64,000 nucleotides of DNA from Apostichopus japonicus (Eukaryota; Echinodermata; Holothuroidea; Aspidochirotida; Stichopodidae), in the NCBI RefSeq assembly GCF_037975245.1, contig NC_092575.1, forward strand, positions 26,881,841 to 26,945,840, written 5' to 3'. Positions 1-15,849 of the stretch are shown here, in pieces. The stretch's first letter is position 1. Each line of letters opens with the position of its first letter. The notes beneath the pieces are model-generated. The model made no database searches and was not told where the DNA came from. It saw only the letters and a list, made by a program, of their open reading frames with translations. The translations under genes and the position numbers were made by a program.

Positions 1-610
1 GTTGTGTATGTAAGAGGTTCTCTCCCCCAACTTTGAGGGATTTCCTAAGGAGGGAAGTCAAGTTTGTTAACTGGGGACAATGTGAACACTGCACTCATTG
101 GACACATTTAGAGTTTTGTGTCCCTGAAACCAAGGGAAGCATTGAGACTGGAAAGACCTTCTTATGCCCCCATTGTCTCCAGGAAGAATAAGAAGACATT
201 ATTTTTTTTTTTTTATAGTTTTTATATTTTCAAGAAAGACTTTCATACTCCTTTAAGATGAAAGTTCATCAACCTTTTGTGACCTCTCTGTGACCTGTCT
301 TGTCTGATTCGAGGTGAGAGGCTCAGAGCGTGACAAACAGCGTACAAAGTCAATGGATACACGCACACACTAACCTATGGACAAATGTGTCAATTACGGG
401 GTATTCGCGGACTTCACAAGCCAGACGTATTCGGGTCAGTTTCTTCTCAACTGTACGTTTTGTGGGAACAGCAGAATAATTATTTTGGGGTTATTTTATT
501 TAAGAGATACTATACATCTGAAAATCGTATAGATGTGACTGTTTTAGGCTTTTCCTTAAATAGATATCGTTCATCAAATCCTTAAGTGCGTCAATTACGA
601 GCCCACCATG
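1..610. other. gene-free flank left of the duplicated segment
   Basis: No exon, RNA gene or recognisable transposon end is visible. There is a poly-T run near 200-215. Short open frames here have no recognisable domain and no splice context. Homology to the second copy begins about 611, at a short (CTA)n-like sequence, so this stretch is unique flank. Confidence 0.5.
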
Positions 611-1476
611 CTACTAGTAGTAGCTATCAGCTATGCTAAATAATTTTTCACTAATGGCCTGAGAAACAATTCGATTTGAGAAACTAACTTATAGTGACCT
701 TCCAGCCAACGACAGAAATAAACCGAGTAACATTGAGTCGTGGTTTTCTTTCATGTTGAACACTAGGCCCTAGTATTAATTACTATTCGTCAAATTGATA
801 CCGCTATACTGTAGGTAATTACTTCGGCCTATAGCCTAGGCCTAGACCGATCTAGTAATAGTCATAAAAATTAGAAAAGGGCGGCATTTCTCAACCAAAT
901 CATTGATGAAACGCATAGCCGTTGTCTACATCAAACCTCTCTGTAACTTTCTCCAAATATACAGATGAACACTGGCAGGTTATCTTTGAAGAGAGCGTGA
1001 GGTTTGAGTCACTTGACTGTAGTTTGCCAAATGTCTGGTGTTCTGAATATGAGAGTTATTTATGTTACCAGGCCAGCTGATCGTCGATTCAATAATAGTG
1101 GCGCTCTTGCTTTTTACCCGATCATCACACCCATTATCGTTGATCTGGTGCATAGTTTACCCGATGGCAGGTTGTTATGCTTGATGTGCCCCTATTCTGC
1201 CGACCGCTGGATCCCGGATAGTTATACACTCATCCCATTGTCAACCCGGCCCCTCACCTAACACATTAAACAATATAAGTCGAACCTAGCAAATAACCAG
1301 GGGCGTATATAGCTACCGTGTGGTGGTGCAGGGGGAGGGGGGTATAGTGCTCCTCCCCAAACCTCTTCAAAAACTTGTCACAGGAACCCCGCGAGTGGAT
1401 CAACAACAAAAACTAAAAAAGGAAAACGAATGGCAAGGAGACGAGAGAAATTAGGGTGGGATTTAATACAATGAAT

Positions 1477-1764
1477 CAGGCGCGTAGCCAAGGGGGGGCG
1501 AAGGGGGCAGCCGCCCCCCCCCCTTGAGCATATATTTTTTTTTTTAATTTTTTTGTGATATTGCTAGTATTTTCAAAAGAGAAAATGCTAAGATGCAACT
1601 TACAAGGCCTGGGAAGTGCCATTTCCAGCGATCTGGGAGGCATTTTCAGCCAAAATTTTCTTGTACGCTTCGCGCCAACCTATGGTGGCGCTACGCTTAG
1701 ATAGTTTGCAGTGCCAAATCTACAGTTTCGCCCCTCCCTTGGCAAATTCCTGGTTACGCGCCTG
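1477..1764. mobile_element. hAT-like MITE (copy A)
   Basis: The ends are inverted repeats: it starts CAGGCGCGTAGCCA and finishes TGGTTACGCGCCTG. Flanking 8-bp direct repeats are CAATGAAT on the left and CAATGGAT on the right (7 of 8 identical), as expected for hAT target duplications. A C/G homopolymer lies just inside the left end. There is no coding capacity. The same insertion is present at 54284-54583, so it predates the segmental duplication. Confidence 0.85.
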
Positions 1765-1950
1765 CAATGGATAAAGCTCTTGCAGTTTAAAATGAAGTAA
1801 CAGTACTAATTAAAATGTCTTCAAGAATGTTATTTTTTGACGCTCTTCGGCGCGCACCGCATGTAGATGCTTGTCATGGTTCTCATTGCTTCCTGTTGGA
1901 AAGCGTGGGTGGAATTATTGTTCCAATGCCCCATGCAACCATTACCAATG

Positions 1951-3274
1951 CAGGGGCGGATCCAGGTTTTTGCCAAGGGAGGGGTTTGTTCACGTACGTA
2001 TATCCAGGATTTTCTAAACTTGGTGGCGCGAATTACTATATCTAAGCGGAGTGCCACCACCACCAGTTGGTGTGGAGCGTACAAGAAATGTTTGGTTTTG
2101 ATACACCCAGATCACCGGAAATTGCACTTCCAGAGCATGAGAATGACCAATCCGAAATACACTTTGGTTCTCAGCCCAATAGTATTTTTCATCCACTACC
2201 TTTTGAAGATTGTCACCCATGTACATCATGCTCGACCTCATCGCATCTCCCGTGGATCATTGCTTTTGTAAGTGATTCTATGTCGCATGCTACGTACCCG
2301 TCCGTTCCACTTTTCAAGGTTTTGAGCCCAGTATTTGTTCAGAATTCACATTTCTCGATAAATTTATTTCAATACCTAACCATCAAATTGCACAATCATC
2401 TGTGGACAACCAATCAGGGACGTAGCTAGGATCAGATGATTAGGGGGTGAAGAAACTCCAAAATTCAAACTGAATAGATTTTTCCAACTGAGTGTAGGAC
2501 GTGTCTGGAGGGAGCCTACAGGGGTTCACGAATTTGTGGAGGGGGGGGGGGACGGTTATAAAACAGTGGTGTTCACTTGCAAAACGTTGTCTAGCATCTA
2601 TGCAGGAGTGGGCAGTAGAACTTGCATAATAGATTATAACGTTGCAGACAGTTTGACATCAAAGCAGGACCCCACCATTTGTTGGCCGGGAACTATTTTG
2701 CGAAAAGGCAGGCCAGCTTATAACACTTACCAGCAGAAATAACATCTCCTAGCCGTGTAGGTAAGTCGGGATTCCGTGTACACTTTCAGCAAAATTAAAA
2801 TGACGGTAGTAACTATAAAGCGAAGCGTCACCATCGGTTGGCGCGGAGCGCAGGAAATTTTACAAAATGGCAACCCAATAGCAGCCAAGATGGCAGCATC
2901 AGTGCCTCTGCAGAGACCCCAACAGTCATAATTGCAAAGACACTGGGCAACAGAACCCCTAATGATGTTTAAGTGGAGTTTTTGTGTTCACTCTCAGCAA
3001 AATTGAAATGACTGGAATAGTAAAATTGGCAAGTTTGTTGAAGCTTGGGCGATTCGTCCCAGGGGAAAGGTCTAAGGGGAGGGTGTGTCGTTGGGTCAAA
3101 TCAATAATTACAATCTTCAACTTGATCTAGAGTAGATCTATACGGGGTCTGTGTGGATCTTGCAAATTAGGAGGGCATTTCGTACAAAAGAAGGGTTTTT
3201 TTTAATTCAGAAAACTCAAAGGGGGGTTTCAACCCCCAACCCCCACCCCCCCCCCCTCCCTGGATCCGCCCCTG
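1951..3274. mobile_element. hAT-like non-autonomous element, possibly composite
   Basis: It starts CAGGGGCGGATCCAGG and ends CCTGGATCCGCCCCTG, perfect 16-bp inverted ends of the kind seen in invertebrate hAT elements. The flanks TACCAATG and TATAGCTA do not match, so the two ends may come from different insertions or the target duplication has decayed. Interior sequence around 1995-2420 is related to 6650-7020. No transposase is recognisable. The equivalent insertion in copy B is at about 54770-56068. Confidence 0.65.
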
Positions 3275-5026
3275 TATAGCTACCCACCCGCAAGCTCCCT
3301 GCATCATCAAATTGACTGGGCGTTTGTCCGAGTAAGGTATAATATTTAAAAAATGTTAAAATGGTGACTTTCGTGGTCAATACTGCACATCCAATTACAT
3401 TTGAAGATGTTTCATGTTTAAACTAATTTATAGCCTAAACATACATTAGAATGCACAATATTACATCTAGTTTATTTTAATTGGGTACTCATGATTAATC
3501 TCTGCAATGGAATCGGGTGACACCGTTGAAGTTTGGTCCTCAAGGGCCATGTATAAATCCTGCCAGTGCAATAGCTTACAAGTATATTTGATAAAATACA
3601 TTTAAATTTCTTTGGGTATGCCATGATGGTCTTTTACCCTACAGTAAGATAGTGTTTAGATGGGATGAGTTCAAAATGCGCCATGCTTAATCACCCGACC
3701 ATCGCGTAAATAGCCATATAACCTTCTTTGAAATTGGCCTACTGCTGTACTATTACCAACCAATCTCTTCACTTTGTCACTGCCACTTCGGTTGTGCATA
3801 ACGCGCTTTCCAAGGAAAAGTTACCAATCGGAATTTGGCACCTACGGTTTTCCATACTAGAAAATGTTTTATTCATGTTTGGCACTCTCATTTAGTAGGC
3901 TACGTGAGTCTTTGGAGCTGTCCGGTAACACATAACGTCACCAAACTGTAAACGTCATGTACCCTCCCCCCTCCCCCCCCCGCTTTACTCATCCCGGGCT
4001 TCCTGACTGATAAAATACGCCAAGTTAATTGCAGGAGTTGGTTTTCAGATTATTAATATTGATATTGTATTTGAGTTGCTATAATGTTTAGTTATGTATT
4101 GCCAGTTCCTACATGGCAATTTTATCAAAGTCTCCGACTATATACGCGCAATCAGATGACAATGGATTAAACTGCTCACATGTCCGGTAAGACTGACTTC
4201 TTTCTGAATTTCTGTTTTATACGGGCGAAAAATACATTTTATATGCACCATCAAATATGATGTATTTTAATTTGCTTTGAAAAGAATTTAAGTAAATCAT
4301 GATTTTTAAGATAGAAATAAGTCAATTTATCGCAGTACTTAATCTTCCTTTTTTGCCACTTGTCTTCAAAAGATGAGAGAGAGATCTGTGTGAACAATTA
4401 AAAAGAGTTGAAGCTCGAGGAAAACAGGGGCGGAAAGTACCAGTACTCTTTACACTAATGAATGCAGGCAAGAAATGTTATTAAAGTGTTTGGTGATCAA
4501 CAGTGATGCTTCATATCTTCACACATTAACTGTAGCCCATTGTAGGTTGATTATATATTCTCTTTATACCAAAGATAAGGACTAAAGGTTCTTGGAAGAT
4601 TTCTGACAATTAGTAAAGAATTATTTGGAATTCTTCAACACATTTAAAGTTCCAGTATCAATTCTTACAATACTTAATAAATCAACTCTGCGATAGTGCA
4701 TACGACAACAAATGACAGCAGTTCTAATTCCTTCAAAATAGTGCAACGATCATTCCTCTTTTTACTGTCCATAGTCTCTTAACAGTTTGCTTAATTATTT
4801 GTGTGCGACTTTTCCGTTATTTGCGTTTTTAACCAAACAATTCCCATGCTACTTCCTTCCTCTATAGAATCATCGGTCCGGTTGGAACACTAGTCAGTTA
4901 TGGTCCTGGTCCACTTATATTCCTCTATGAATCCAACAAGGCAAGTAGCCCTTGGTGAAAATGCACACTTCTAAATACAACTAAAAAATCAGGCAATTGA
5001 ATCAAATCAAATCAAATTCTTATAGA

Positions 5027-5109
5027 GTCAGGATGGCCGAGCGGTCTAAGGCGCTGCGTTCAGGTCGCAGTCTACTCTGTAGGCGTGGGTTCGAATCCCA
5101 CTTCTGACA
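5027..5109 (+). tRNA. tRNA-Leu (anticodon CAG), copy 1 of array
   Basis: This is an 83-nt class II tRNA with a long variable arm. The acceptor stem GTCAGGA pairs with TTCTGAC, with one G-U pair. The D arm begins GCCGAGCGGTC, the anticodon CAG is at 5061-5063 in the loop TTCAGGT, and the T arm is GTGGG-TTCGAAT-CCCAC. There is no intron and CCA is not encoded. A T-run follows at once, as expected for polymerase III termination. It decodes CUG leucine codons and is one of three in a local tandem array. Confidence 0.95.
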
Positions 5110-5460
5110 TGTTTTTTTTTCTCCATAATGTCATTTCTTTCTATTTTGGAGATAAAATTGTTTCTTGGCTGCTTAGAGTTCCTCTTTATCGCAGCAGTCG
5201 TCCGAGAGTAAATACAAATTCTTTTTCGTGAGAAGCGAACAATAACATCTCTGTGGGAAATATGATAAGGCACTGACTTCTATAACCTTCTTCTAAAGCC
5301 TATTCACATGATAAAACAAATAAATCAAATCGAATCAAATCAATTTCTTATGTCGAGCAGTCGTCTGAGAGTAAATACAAATTCTTTTTCATGAGAAGCG
5401 AGCAAAAACACCTTTGTGGAAATATGATAAAGGCACTGACTTCTATAAAATTGTTATGCA

Positions 5461-5543
5461 GTCAGGATGGCCGAGCGGTCTAAGACGCTGCGTTCAGGTC
5501 GCAGTCTACTCTGTAGGCGTGGGTTCGAATCCCACTTCTGACA
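5461..5543 (+). tRNA. tRNA-Leu (anticodon CAG), copy 2 of array
   Basis: It has the same 83-nt sequence as the first array member except for an A in place of G in TAAGAC, at the last base of the D stem (or the adjacent base before the anticodon stem). All other stems are intact and the anticodon is CAG. The spacer shared with its neighbours shows that the array arose by tandem duplication of gene plus flank. A T-rich tract follows. Confidence 0.92.
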
Positions 5544-5722
5544 TGTTTTTGTCTAAACAATGTCATTTTTGTTTGGAGATCAAATTGTTTCTTAACTGCT
5601 TAGAATTCCACTTTATCGGAGCAGTCGTCTGAGAGTAAATACAAATTCTTTTTCATGAGAAGCGAGCAAAAACACCTTTGTTGAAATATGATAAAGGCAC
5701 TGACTCCTAACTTTCTTATGTA

Positions 5723-5805
5723 GTCAGGATGGCCGAGCGGTCTCATGCGCTGCGTTCAGGTCGCAGTCTACTCTGTAGGCGTGGGTTCGAATCCCAGTTC
5801 TGACA
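5723..5805 (+). tRNA. tRNA-Leu (CAG) array member 3, probably degenerate
   Basis: This 83-nt match keeps the anticodon CAG and the acceptor stem, but the D region reads TCTCATGC instead of TCTAAGGC. The 3' side of the T stem is CCCAG instead of CCCAC, which breaks the first T-stem pair (G opposite G). Two weakened stems suggest a decaying tRNA gene. It has no counterpart in copy B, which has only two tRNA genes. Confidence 0.7.
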
Positions 5806-6640
5806 CGTATATTTTTGGTATCGTTTTTGTGTTATTTCAAAACACTGTGTCTTTACAGGTAGACGTTCTAACGTTAAGATTTTTGTGCTTTTTTAACCTC
5901 CAGTACATGTAAACAGATGGACGTAGTTTTGAAATGCTCATGTGTTAGAAACATATGCAGGTTAACAGCTTCTTACACTCTGACAGAAGTTCTTCAAGGA
6001 AAACGAAACCAGTAATATAAAGATCGGGTATTGTAAAACTTACAATAGTAACTGTACATAAACAAATAAGCAATTAAATTTGATTTGATTTGAATTGAAT
6101 TAAATTAAATTTGATTGATTCGATCCTGGCTGAGATGGTTCAACACTGAAAGCGTATTCTCACCATAATTGCTCCCTTTAGGAGTTTCCTGGGACGAGTA
6201 CCCGTTCTTTTTGGCAAGATACTGCCATAGTAAGTTTCTCTTAAGTGAACTTTAACTTTAACTCGAATCAGACTATACAATATTCCTATTTAAGAGATTT
6301 AACACTTTTGTCAACCTGAGCTGCCGTGTCTTGCGACACAGGCAAGCATTTTGTTACGTTGGAATGAGTTGCGCGAAACCTGTTTAAGGAGATAATGACA
6401 ACATGAAATCTAGCCAGCCCCCTACTAAATCGCAAACGAGAGGAAAGAAAGAGAACAGTGTGAGAGTATCGGACTATGGATTTATCACTCAAGATGTATT
6501 AAATTCAATTTCGGAAGATGTCGGACATATTTACATACTCGGTTGTGTAAAAATTCGGGGGTCAACGTATTAAAATGGTATAATGATGTTATTTAGCAAG
6601 TTATGCCTTTTATCCTTAACCCATTGACTCATATGTAATG

Positions 6641-8572
6641 CAGGCGCGTATCCAGGATTTTCTAACCCGGGGGCGCGAATTACTATCTAAGCGGAGCGCC
6701 ACCATCGGTTGGCGCGCAGCGTACAAGAAAATTTCTGGTTTTGATACCCCCAGATCACCGGAAATGGCACTTTTCGGGCTTGAAAATGACCAACCAGATG
6801 TACACTTTTTGCCTGAGAACCAAGTATTTCCCAATAGTTTTTTTTTCTCCATCCATAACCTTTTTGAAGATTGTCACTAGTCACACATCATGTTCGACCT
6901 CATCGTCCTGTGGATCATTGCTTTTGTAGGTGATTCTACGTCGCGGCCCACAATACCCGACAGCCCCACTTTTGAAGGTTTTAAGCCCATTATTTGTTCA
7001 GAATTTGAAAATTCCCATTTCTCGTGAATAAACTCACTTCAAAACATACCAATAATGTTGCAAAAAAATTCATCTATGGACAACCAATATAGAAGAACCT
7101 CCTTGAACCCCTAACAGACCGGCCAAAATTGCAAGAGTAGAGGGAAGTATGATGAAGAGTGTTGGTCAGGAAATTTTCGAAAATTCAGACACAGTTCATT
7201 TATTGGTGTACAAATATTAAAACCTCTTATAACGACTATTATAAAACTTCGTTGAGGAAATGACACAAATGCCAGATATTTCCGAAACCGAACACTACAC
7301 ACATAGGCGTAGGAGGCGGGGGGCTGCAACCCCCCCCCCCCCAATATTTTTTTCTGAAAATTCGGGCAATATGCTGAGAATTTTTCGGGCACCTACTGAA
7401 AGAAAAATAAATTGCAATACATAGCTACATCTAAAAGAAATGAATTAAATATCATCTCCTTAGCCATTACTAATGTAAGAGAGAGTTTTGACATAATTGG
7501 ACCTCCATGCTTTTTCTCCATCTGCATAAAACATTTTGTTGTTTACATTAGCATCCCGCGGTGTACTGCGCAACTTTCACGGATCGTACGGTTCACGATG
7601 GCATGCGATGTAATAACCGATGCTTGCTTACATGATATTGACATTAACATGTTGAACGCGCGCGGAGCGCGCGAAAAATGTTGGTTATATTTTTCGGGCA
7701 AGACGTTACAGCTTCCCAAATCAAATTGGGCTGCTTCGCCTTTGACTACACACACAGACAGTTTTGAAGCTGTTCATCCTGGAACGCCATTTTCATGCTC
7801 ACTGATATGATTTGATATCTGCTGTTTGCTTGACAAATTCGAACAGGCGCGTAGCGAGGAATTTGCCAAGGGAGGGGCGAAGTCTGTAGGCAAACTATCT
7901 AAGCGTAGCGCCACCATGAGTTGGCGCGAAGCGTACAAGAAAATTTTGGCCGAAAAGGCCGCCCAGATCGCTGGAAATGACACTTCCCAGGCCTTGTTAG
8001 TTGTATCTAAGCATTTTCTATTTTGAAATTACTAGCGATATCATAAAAAATATGCTCATGTGGTCGCCCCCTTCCCGAAATGCGTCATGTTCCCCGACGA
8101 CTCGGTCGAGTTCGAGACCAGCCACAGTTGGTTTCAAAGCACAATTCTACAATTGTTTAAGGCGTCCATACACACACACACGCGTGATGATAGACCATAT
8201 ATCGTATATATATAGATACATTAGTGAGAGAGGAAAAATGGAAACGTAAAAAATGGAGTTGTCGGTGTAAGGGGTAGGGTGAGGCGCACGCCCCTCCCGA
8301 AATCCTCGATCCGTCACTGGCTACCCTGTGTATATAATAGGGATCAGCGCTATAATGATGTCACTGTTCCTCGTTCTCTTCCCGGTGTCTTGGCATTTTT
8401 CTTTTACTCCCTCCTTTTCTCCTTTTTCTCTCTTTCTTCTTTTTCTTTTTCTTTTCCCTTTCTTCCTCTCCTCATCCCCTTTTTTCCCCTCTTTTTTCTT
8501 TTTTTTTTCTCTCCTCTTTCTCTTACCCGGGGGGCGCGCGCCCCCAACGCCCCCCCCCTGGATACGCACCTG
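6641..8572. mobile_element. 1.9-kb hAT-like composite insertion, copy A only
   Basis: It starts CAGGCGCGTATCCAGG and ends CCTGGATACGCACCTG (one mismatch between ends). TAATG lies on both sides. Copy B has the uninterrupted site near 59076-59084 (TATGTAATGTAGCC), so the insertion occurred after the segmental duplication. The interior is a mosaic: 6650-7020 resembles 1995-2360, 7303-7700 resembles another hAT-like family, 7844-8075 is a MITE fragment, and 8398-8530 is pyrimidine-rich. No intact transposase is seen. The shared flank is shorter than the usual 8 bp for hAT. Confidence 0.8.
7844..8075. mobile_element. truncated hAT-like MITE fragment
   Basis: One terminus, CAGGCGCGTAGCGAGG, is followed by the family's typical interior (gene-like motif GCGCCACC...GGCGCGAAGCG and TCGCTGGAAATGACAC). 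The sequence diverges near 8075 before the other inverted end, so one terminus is lost. It is related to the complete copies at 33282-33584 and 38668-38930 and lies inside the 6641-8572 insertion. Confidence 0.75.
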
Positions 8573-8574
8573 TA

Positions 8575-8660
8575 ATGTATCCTTTAACACCGGATTATTC
8601 CCCGATGCACTAAAGATTGCTAAAATTATTCCAATTTTTAAATAGGCGATTCAGCGACCA
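8575..8660 (+). mobile_element. non-LTR retrotransposon reverse transcriptase remnant
   Basis: The plus-strand translation reads FNTGLFPDALKIAKIIPIFK, followed by a stop. This is the characteristic stretch of non-LTR reverse transcriptases (Jockey/CR1-like 'FPDALK-AKV-PIFKKGD'). Only this short piece survives. The same remnant is in copy B at about 59084-59165, so it is older than the duplication. Confidence 0.7.
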
Positions 8661-9330
8661 GTCTCACTATTATCTTGATTTTCGAAAATTATTGAAAATT
8701 AATGTTTAATCGTGTATTCAATTTCCTACGAGGCCTTATCCTCCCCTCCCCCCTTATCCTCCCCTCCCCACTAACAGCAAAATCTAACACCCCCTCAAAT
8801 AAATTATATTTGTAAGAAACAAGCCGTTTGTTAAATAGGTTCTTCACCCTCCCCCCCCCCCCCCTCTGTAGAAAAACATTTCCCCTTCCCTCTGATAAAG
8901 GAAATCTAGCTACACCCCGGATATACAAATCTGGTTACAAAGAACCACACGTCACAATAAAAAATACTGAATACAATGCACCGACTATAGGAAATTATTG
9001 TGTTTTTTTTTTCTCGAAGTTTCTTACATGTACAAAATGGATCAAAGTTATTATGATATGTTGTCCCCACCTGCTGGACAGTTTTTTTTTTCTTTTTTTT
9101 TTCGTTTTTTTTTCCACTTTAAAAAAAAAATTTAATGTACTGACTAAGTTGCATAATTCTCCTGATAGGTACAGTTGACCTTGCTTTAAACTGTTGAGTG
9201 TTTAAACCAATAACGGTGTCTTTATCTTCCATCTTTGGTGGCGCTTCGGTTTGTGTAGAAGTATAGCGTTTTAAGGCAATTTAAACGGTGACGTCCAGAT
9301 GTAAAACCTCAATTACATTATATGTTTACA

Positions 9331-13427
<4,097 letters not shown>

Positions 13428-15264
13428 TGTGACGTCATGTATAGCTGATTTCGTGCTGCTGGGACATGAATAGATACACAATTGTATTTAGCTTGAATAG
13501 CAAATCGATCGTTACTCAAGCCAATGGCACAGTACGTCAACTGTACGTGTCTCGGTAAGATTTAAATGCATGATAGCCTATCTGTTTATATAGTCAGGAT
13601 CAAAGGCTGTGCGCATGACCCATCGACACTGTACTATTCAGTTATTACCTCATTAACGCCATTAGCCTATACTCTAATTGCCTAGATATGCTAATGATTC
13701 GTATAATAATGGTCACTGATTCTCACATAATAACCACCATACAATTACTGCCATCTTCAAAGCATATGCTGCTATATCACAGAGTCGTAACTTCCACTGA
13801 GAAAACTATTTTTGAAATGTCCTAAATTTGGAAGAAATTAGTAGGCCTAAAACATTTTGATTACCATATCCAGAGTAAAGTGCAGTTATTCAAAGGCCTA
13901 AACCCGATACTTCACGTACCCAAGACGGATCTTAGGCCCAGTCCCGATTTATCCAATAGGCACAGGGCCCACGAAGAACATATATGGTCCTACGAAGGAA
14001 ATGGGGACCTACGAAGAAAGTGGGAGCCTACAAAAATTTAACAGAGTGTGTAAACTGGAGGATACAATATACAATAACAATAATAAGAAGTGGGGTGTAT
14101 ATCAGTACTATCCCACATTCGGCGATCGATCTGTTCTTTTCATCTCTGCTTACAGTGGTGCATTTACATAAAGATTAGCTTAGGCTACCTTTGATACAAG
14201 TTCTCCCCCTTCTGTTAACTCTCTCTATATATATGTTTACAATTTCCTACGATATCCCCTCCCCCTATGCATTAATTCTCGAAACCAACCCGTCCTCCAT
14301 CCCCAATCTCCTATAGGCTACCGCGTCATACCAGCCCCTGCATCTGACCCATGTCCGTTCCCAAATCCTTTACTCAATTTGCCCTTCTTTTCCTCCTTCT
14401 CTATAACTACACTGTTCCACACCTCTCTCTTTTCGTTCGTTGATATTATCATAGGCCTACTTATCAATGAATAGAAAGGCAAGAGAAATGATGAATTGAA
14501 ACCAAAACATAACCGATGTATGAAATAAAGAGTAAAAAGAAACCCTCCCTATACTTGCAAAGAACAAAATAGAATTTAGAAACATCGATGGCAAGAGATA
14601 ACCGTAACCCGAGAGACAGTACCCATTCCTTACGACCCCACTGCCCCTCCCTTCACCCCTCCCCCTCTTACCCCTATAATTTCTTGCAAGGTACCTAATT
14701 ACAAATTACAAACATAAATCCTGTAAAGCAAGAATTAACAATTAGCAAATAATTAGCCTAGGCCGGTTGAAGCGTAGAATTAGAAAAGTCGAGAAATTTA
14801 TTTCTACCAGACCCAATTTAATATAATTTCTGATAAGAGTCCATTTGAACCAGCTGACAGTTATACACGCGGTAGCCTATTATTTTATAGGCAGTGAGCT
14901 ATACATAACTTAATACATTAATAATGAAACATTATACTATCTAAATGATGATATTCAACAAATATTTAACTTACAGACTCTACGTGAAGCCGTTTTGACT
15001 AACAGGTGTGTGGGAAAAGGGTTGAACTGTATTTCTTAACAGAAAATTTTGCAATTTATGAGGGTAGCATATGAATTGTTGATAGGTAAATGACAGTAAT
15101 CGCAATACCTAACTGGATAATGTTTTGCAGATTTAAGAAGTTCAGTAATTTGAAAAGTCACGAGGTTATGAAGATGAGTCCAAACTTATCTCCTCCTTTT
15201 ATAGTGCAGGCCTTGTTTGGTTTTAATACATTTTACGAGTTGAGTTATTTAACTATACCCTTAC
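13428..15264. other. spacer between the two candidate first exons
   Basis: No exon or transposon end is recognisable in this stretch. Copies of the TAGGCCTA-type palindrome occur near 13835, 13896 and 14453. It could contain the promoter for the exon at 13157-13427, but no core promoter motif stands out. Confidence 0.4.
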
Positions 15265-15535
15265 CTGTGATAATAACCGTCTTTCCAATGAGAGATGTTT
15301 TGCTCGTACATTTAAAATTGCCGCCGCGAAATTGAAATGCGTACCACCTGCATATAAAATAACTCGGTAAGATTGAAACCAGGCAACCGTAGGCAACGGT
15401 ATCTCTATGAGCGATTATTACGCCAATGACTTCAAACTTGTAGAGGAAAATGAAACTCAGGGTCGCGAAAATGGTCAGAAGATGATTTGAATAATTACAC
15501 ACCAAGCAAATTACAATCACTTTGATAGACGCCAT
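15265..15535 (-). CDS. alternative (homologous) first exon of the RDH-like gene
   Basis: This is a 271-nt minus-strand exon with ATG at 15535 in the strong context CGAGATGGC and a donor CACAG|GTAAGG. It encodes 90 residues and ends in GKTVIIT plus a split Gly, the same length and phase as the exon at 13157-13427. The two are clearly homologous: both have a YSN...LYK segment, hydrophobic segments, then a conserved RGGN motif. It would splice in frame to exon 2 at 11074, so it is either an alternative promoter and first exon or the remnant of a tandemly duplicated gene. No second set of downstream exons exists between the two. Confidence 0.7.
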
Positions 15536-15849
15536 CTCGAAATTTACCAACATTCAGCAATTCAGAAAGTAAAATGATGGTTCTTGTCTAGCAGCATTAG
15601 TTGTTATATGTGAATACACCCCAGACGGCTGTCTATAACTTGAAAAGAGACCCAACTATAACAATAACAAACCCTTGGTTCGTGCACGGTTGTTGGAGCT
15701 TCAGAGTTTCATTGGAAAGTCTAATTCCATCATTCCATACAGCACAGCACCTCCGGATAAACAAACTACCCATCGTTTATAATACGGGTCAATTGTTAGG
15801 GTTAGGGTCACACGAATCTTTGACTGGAACTTGAGAGTATAGTTCGTCG

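Noticed and set aside
1004-1261. 85-codon frame conserved at 53810-54067
   Set aside because: The conservation is explained by the recent segmental duplication. It has no domain, signal or splice context.
2067-2429. 120-codon frame, also at 54886-55248
   Set aside because: It lies inside a hAT-like non-autonomous element and its translation resembles no transposase.
1951-3274. Assigning an 8-bp target duplication to this element
   Set aside because: The flanks TACCAATG and TATAGCTA do not match in either segmental copy, so no duplication is claimed.
8279-8645. Ser/Phe/Leu-rich frames
   Set aside because: They arise from a pyrimidine-rich tract at the right end of the 6641-8572 insertion. 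Only the final RT-like stretch is meaningful.
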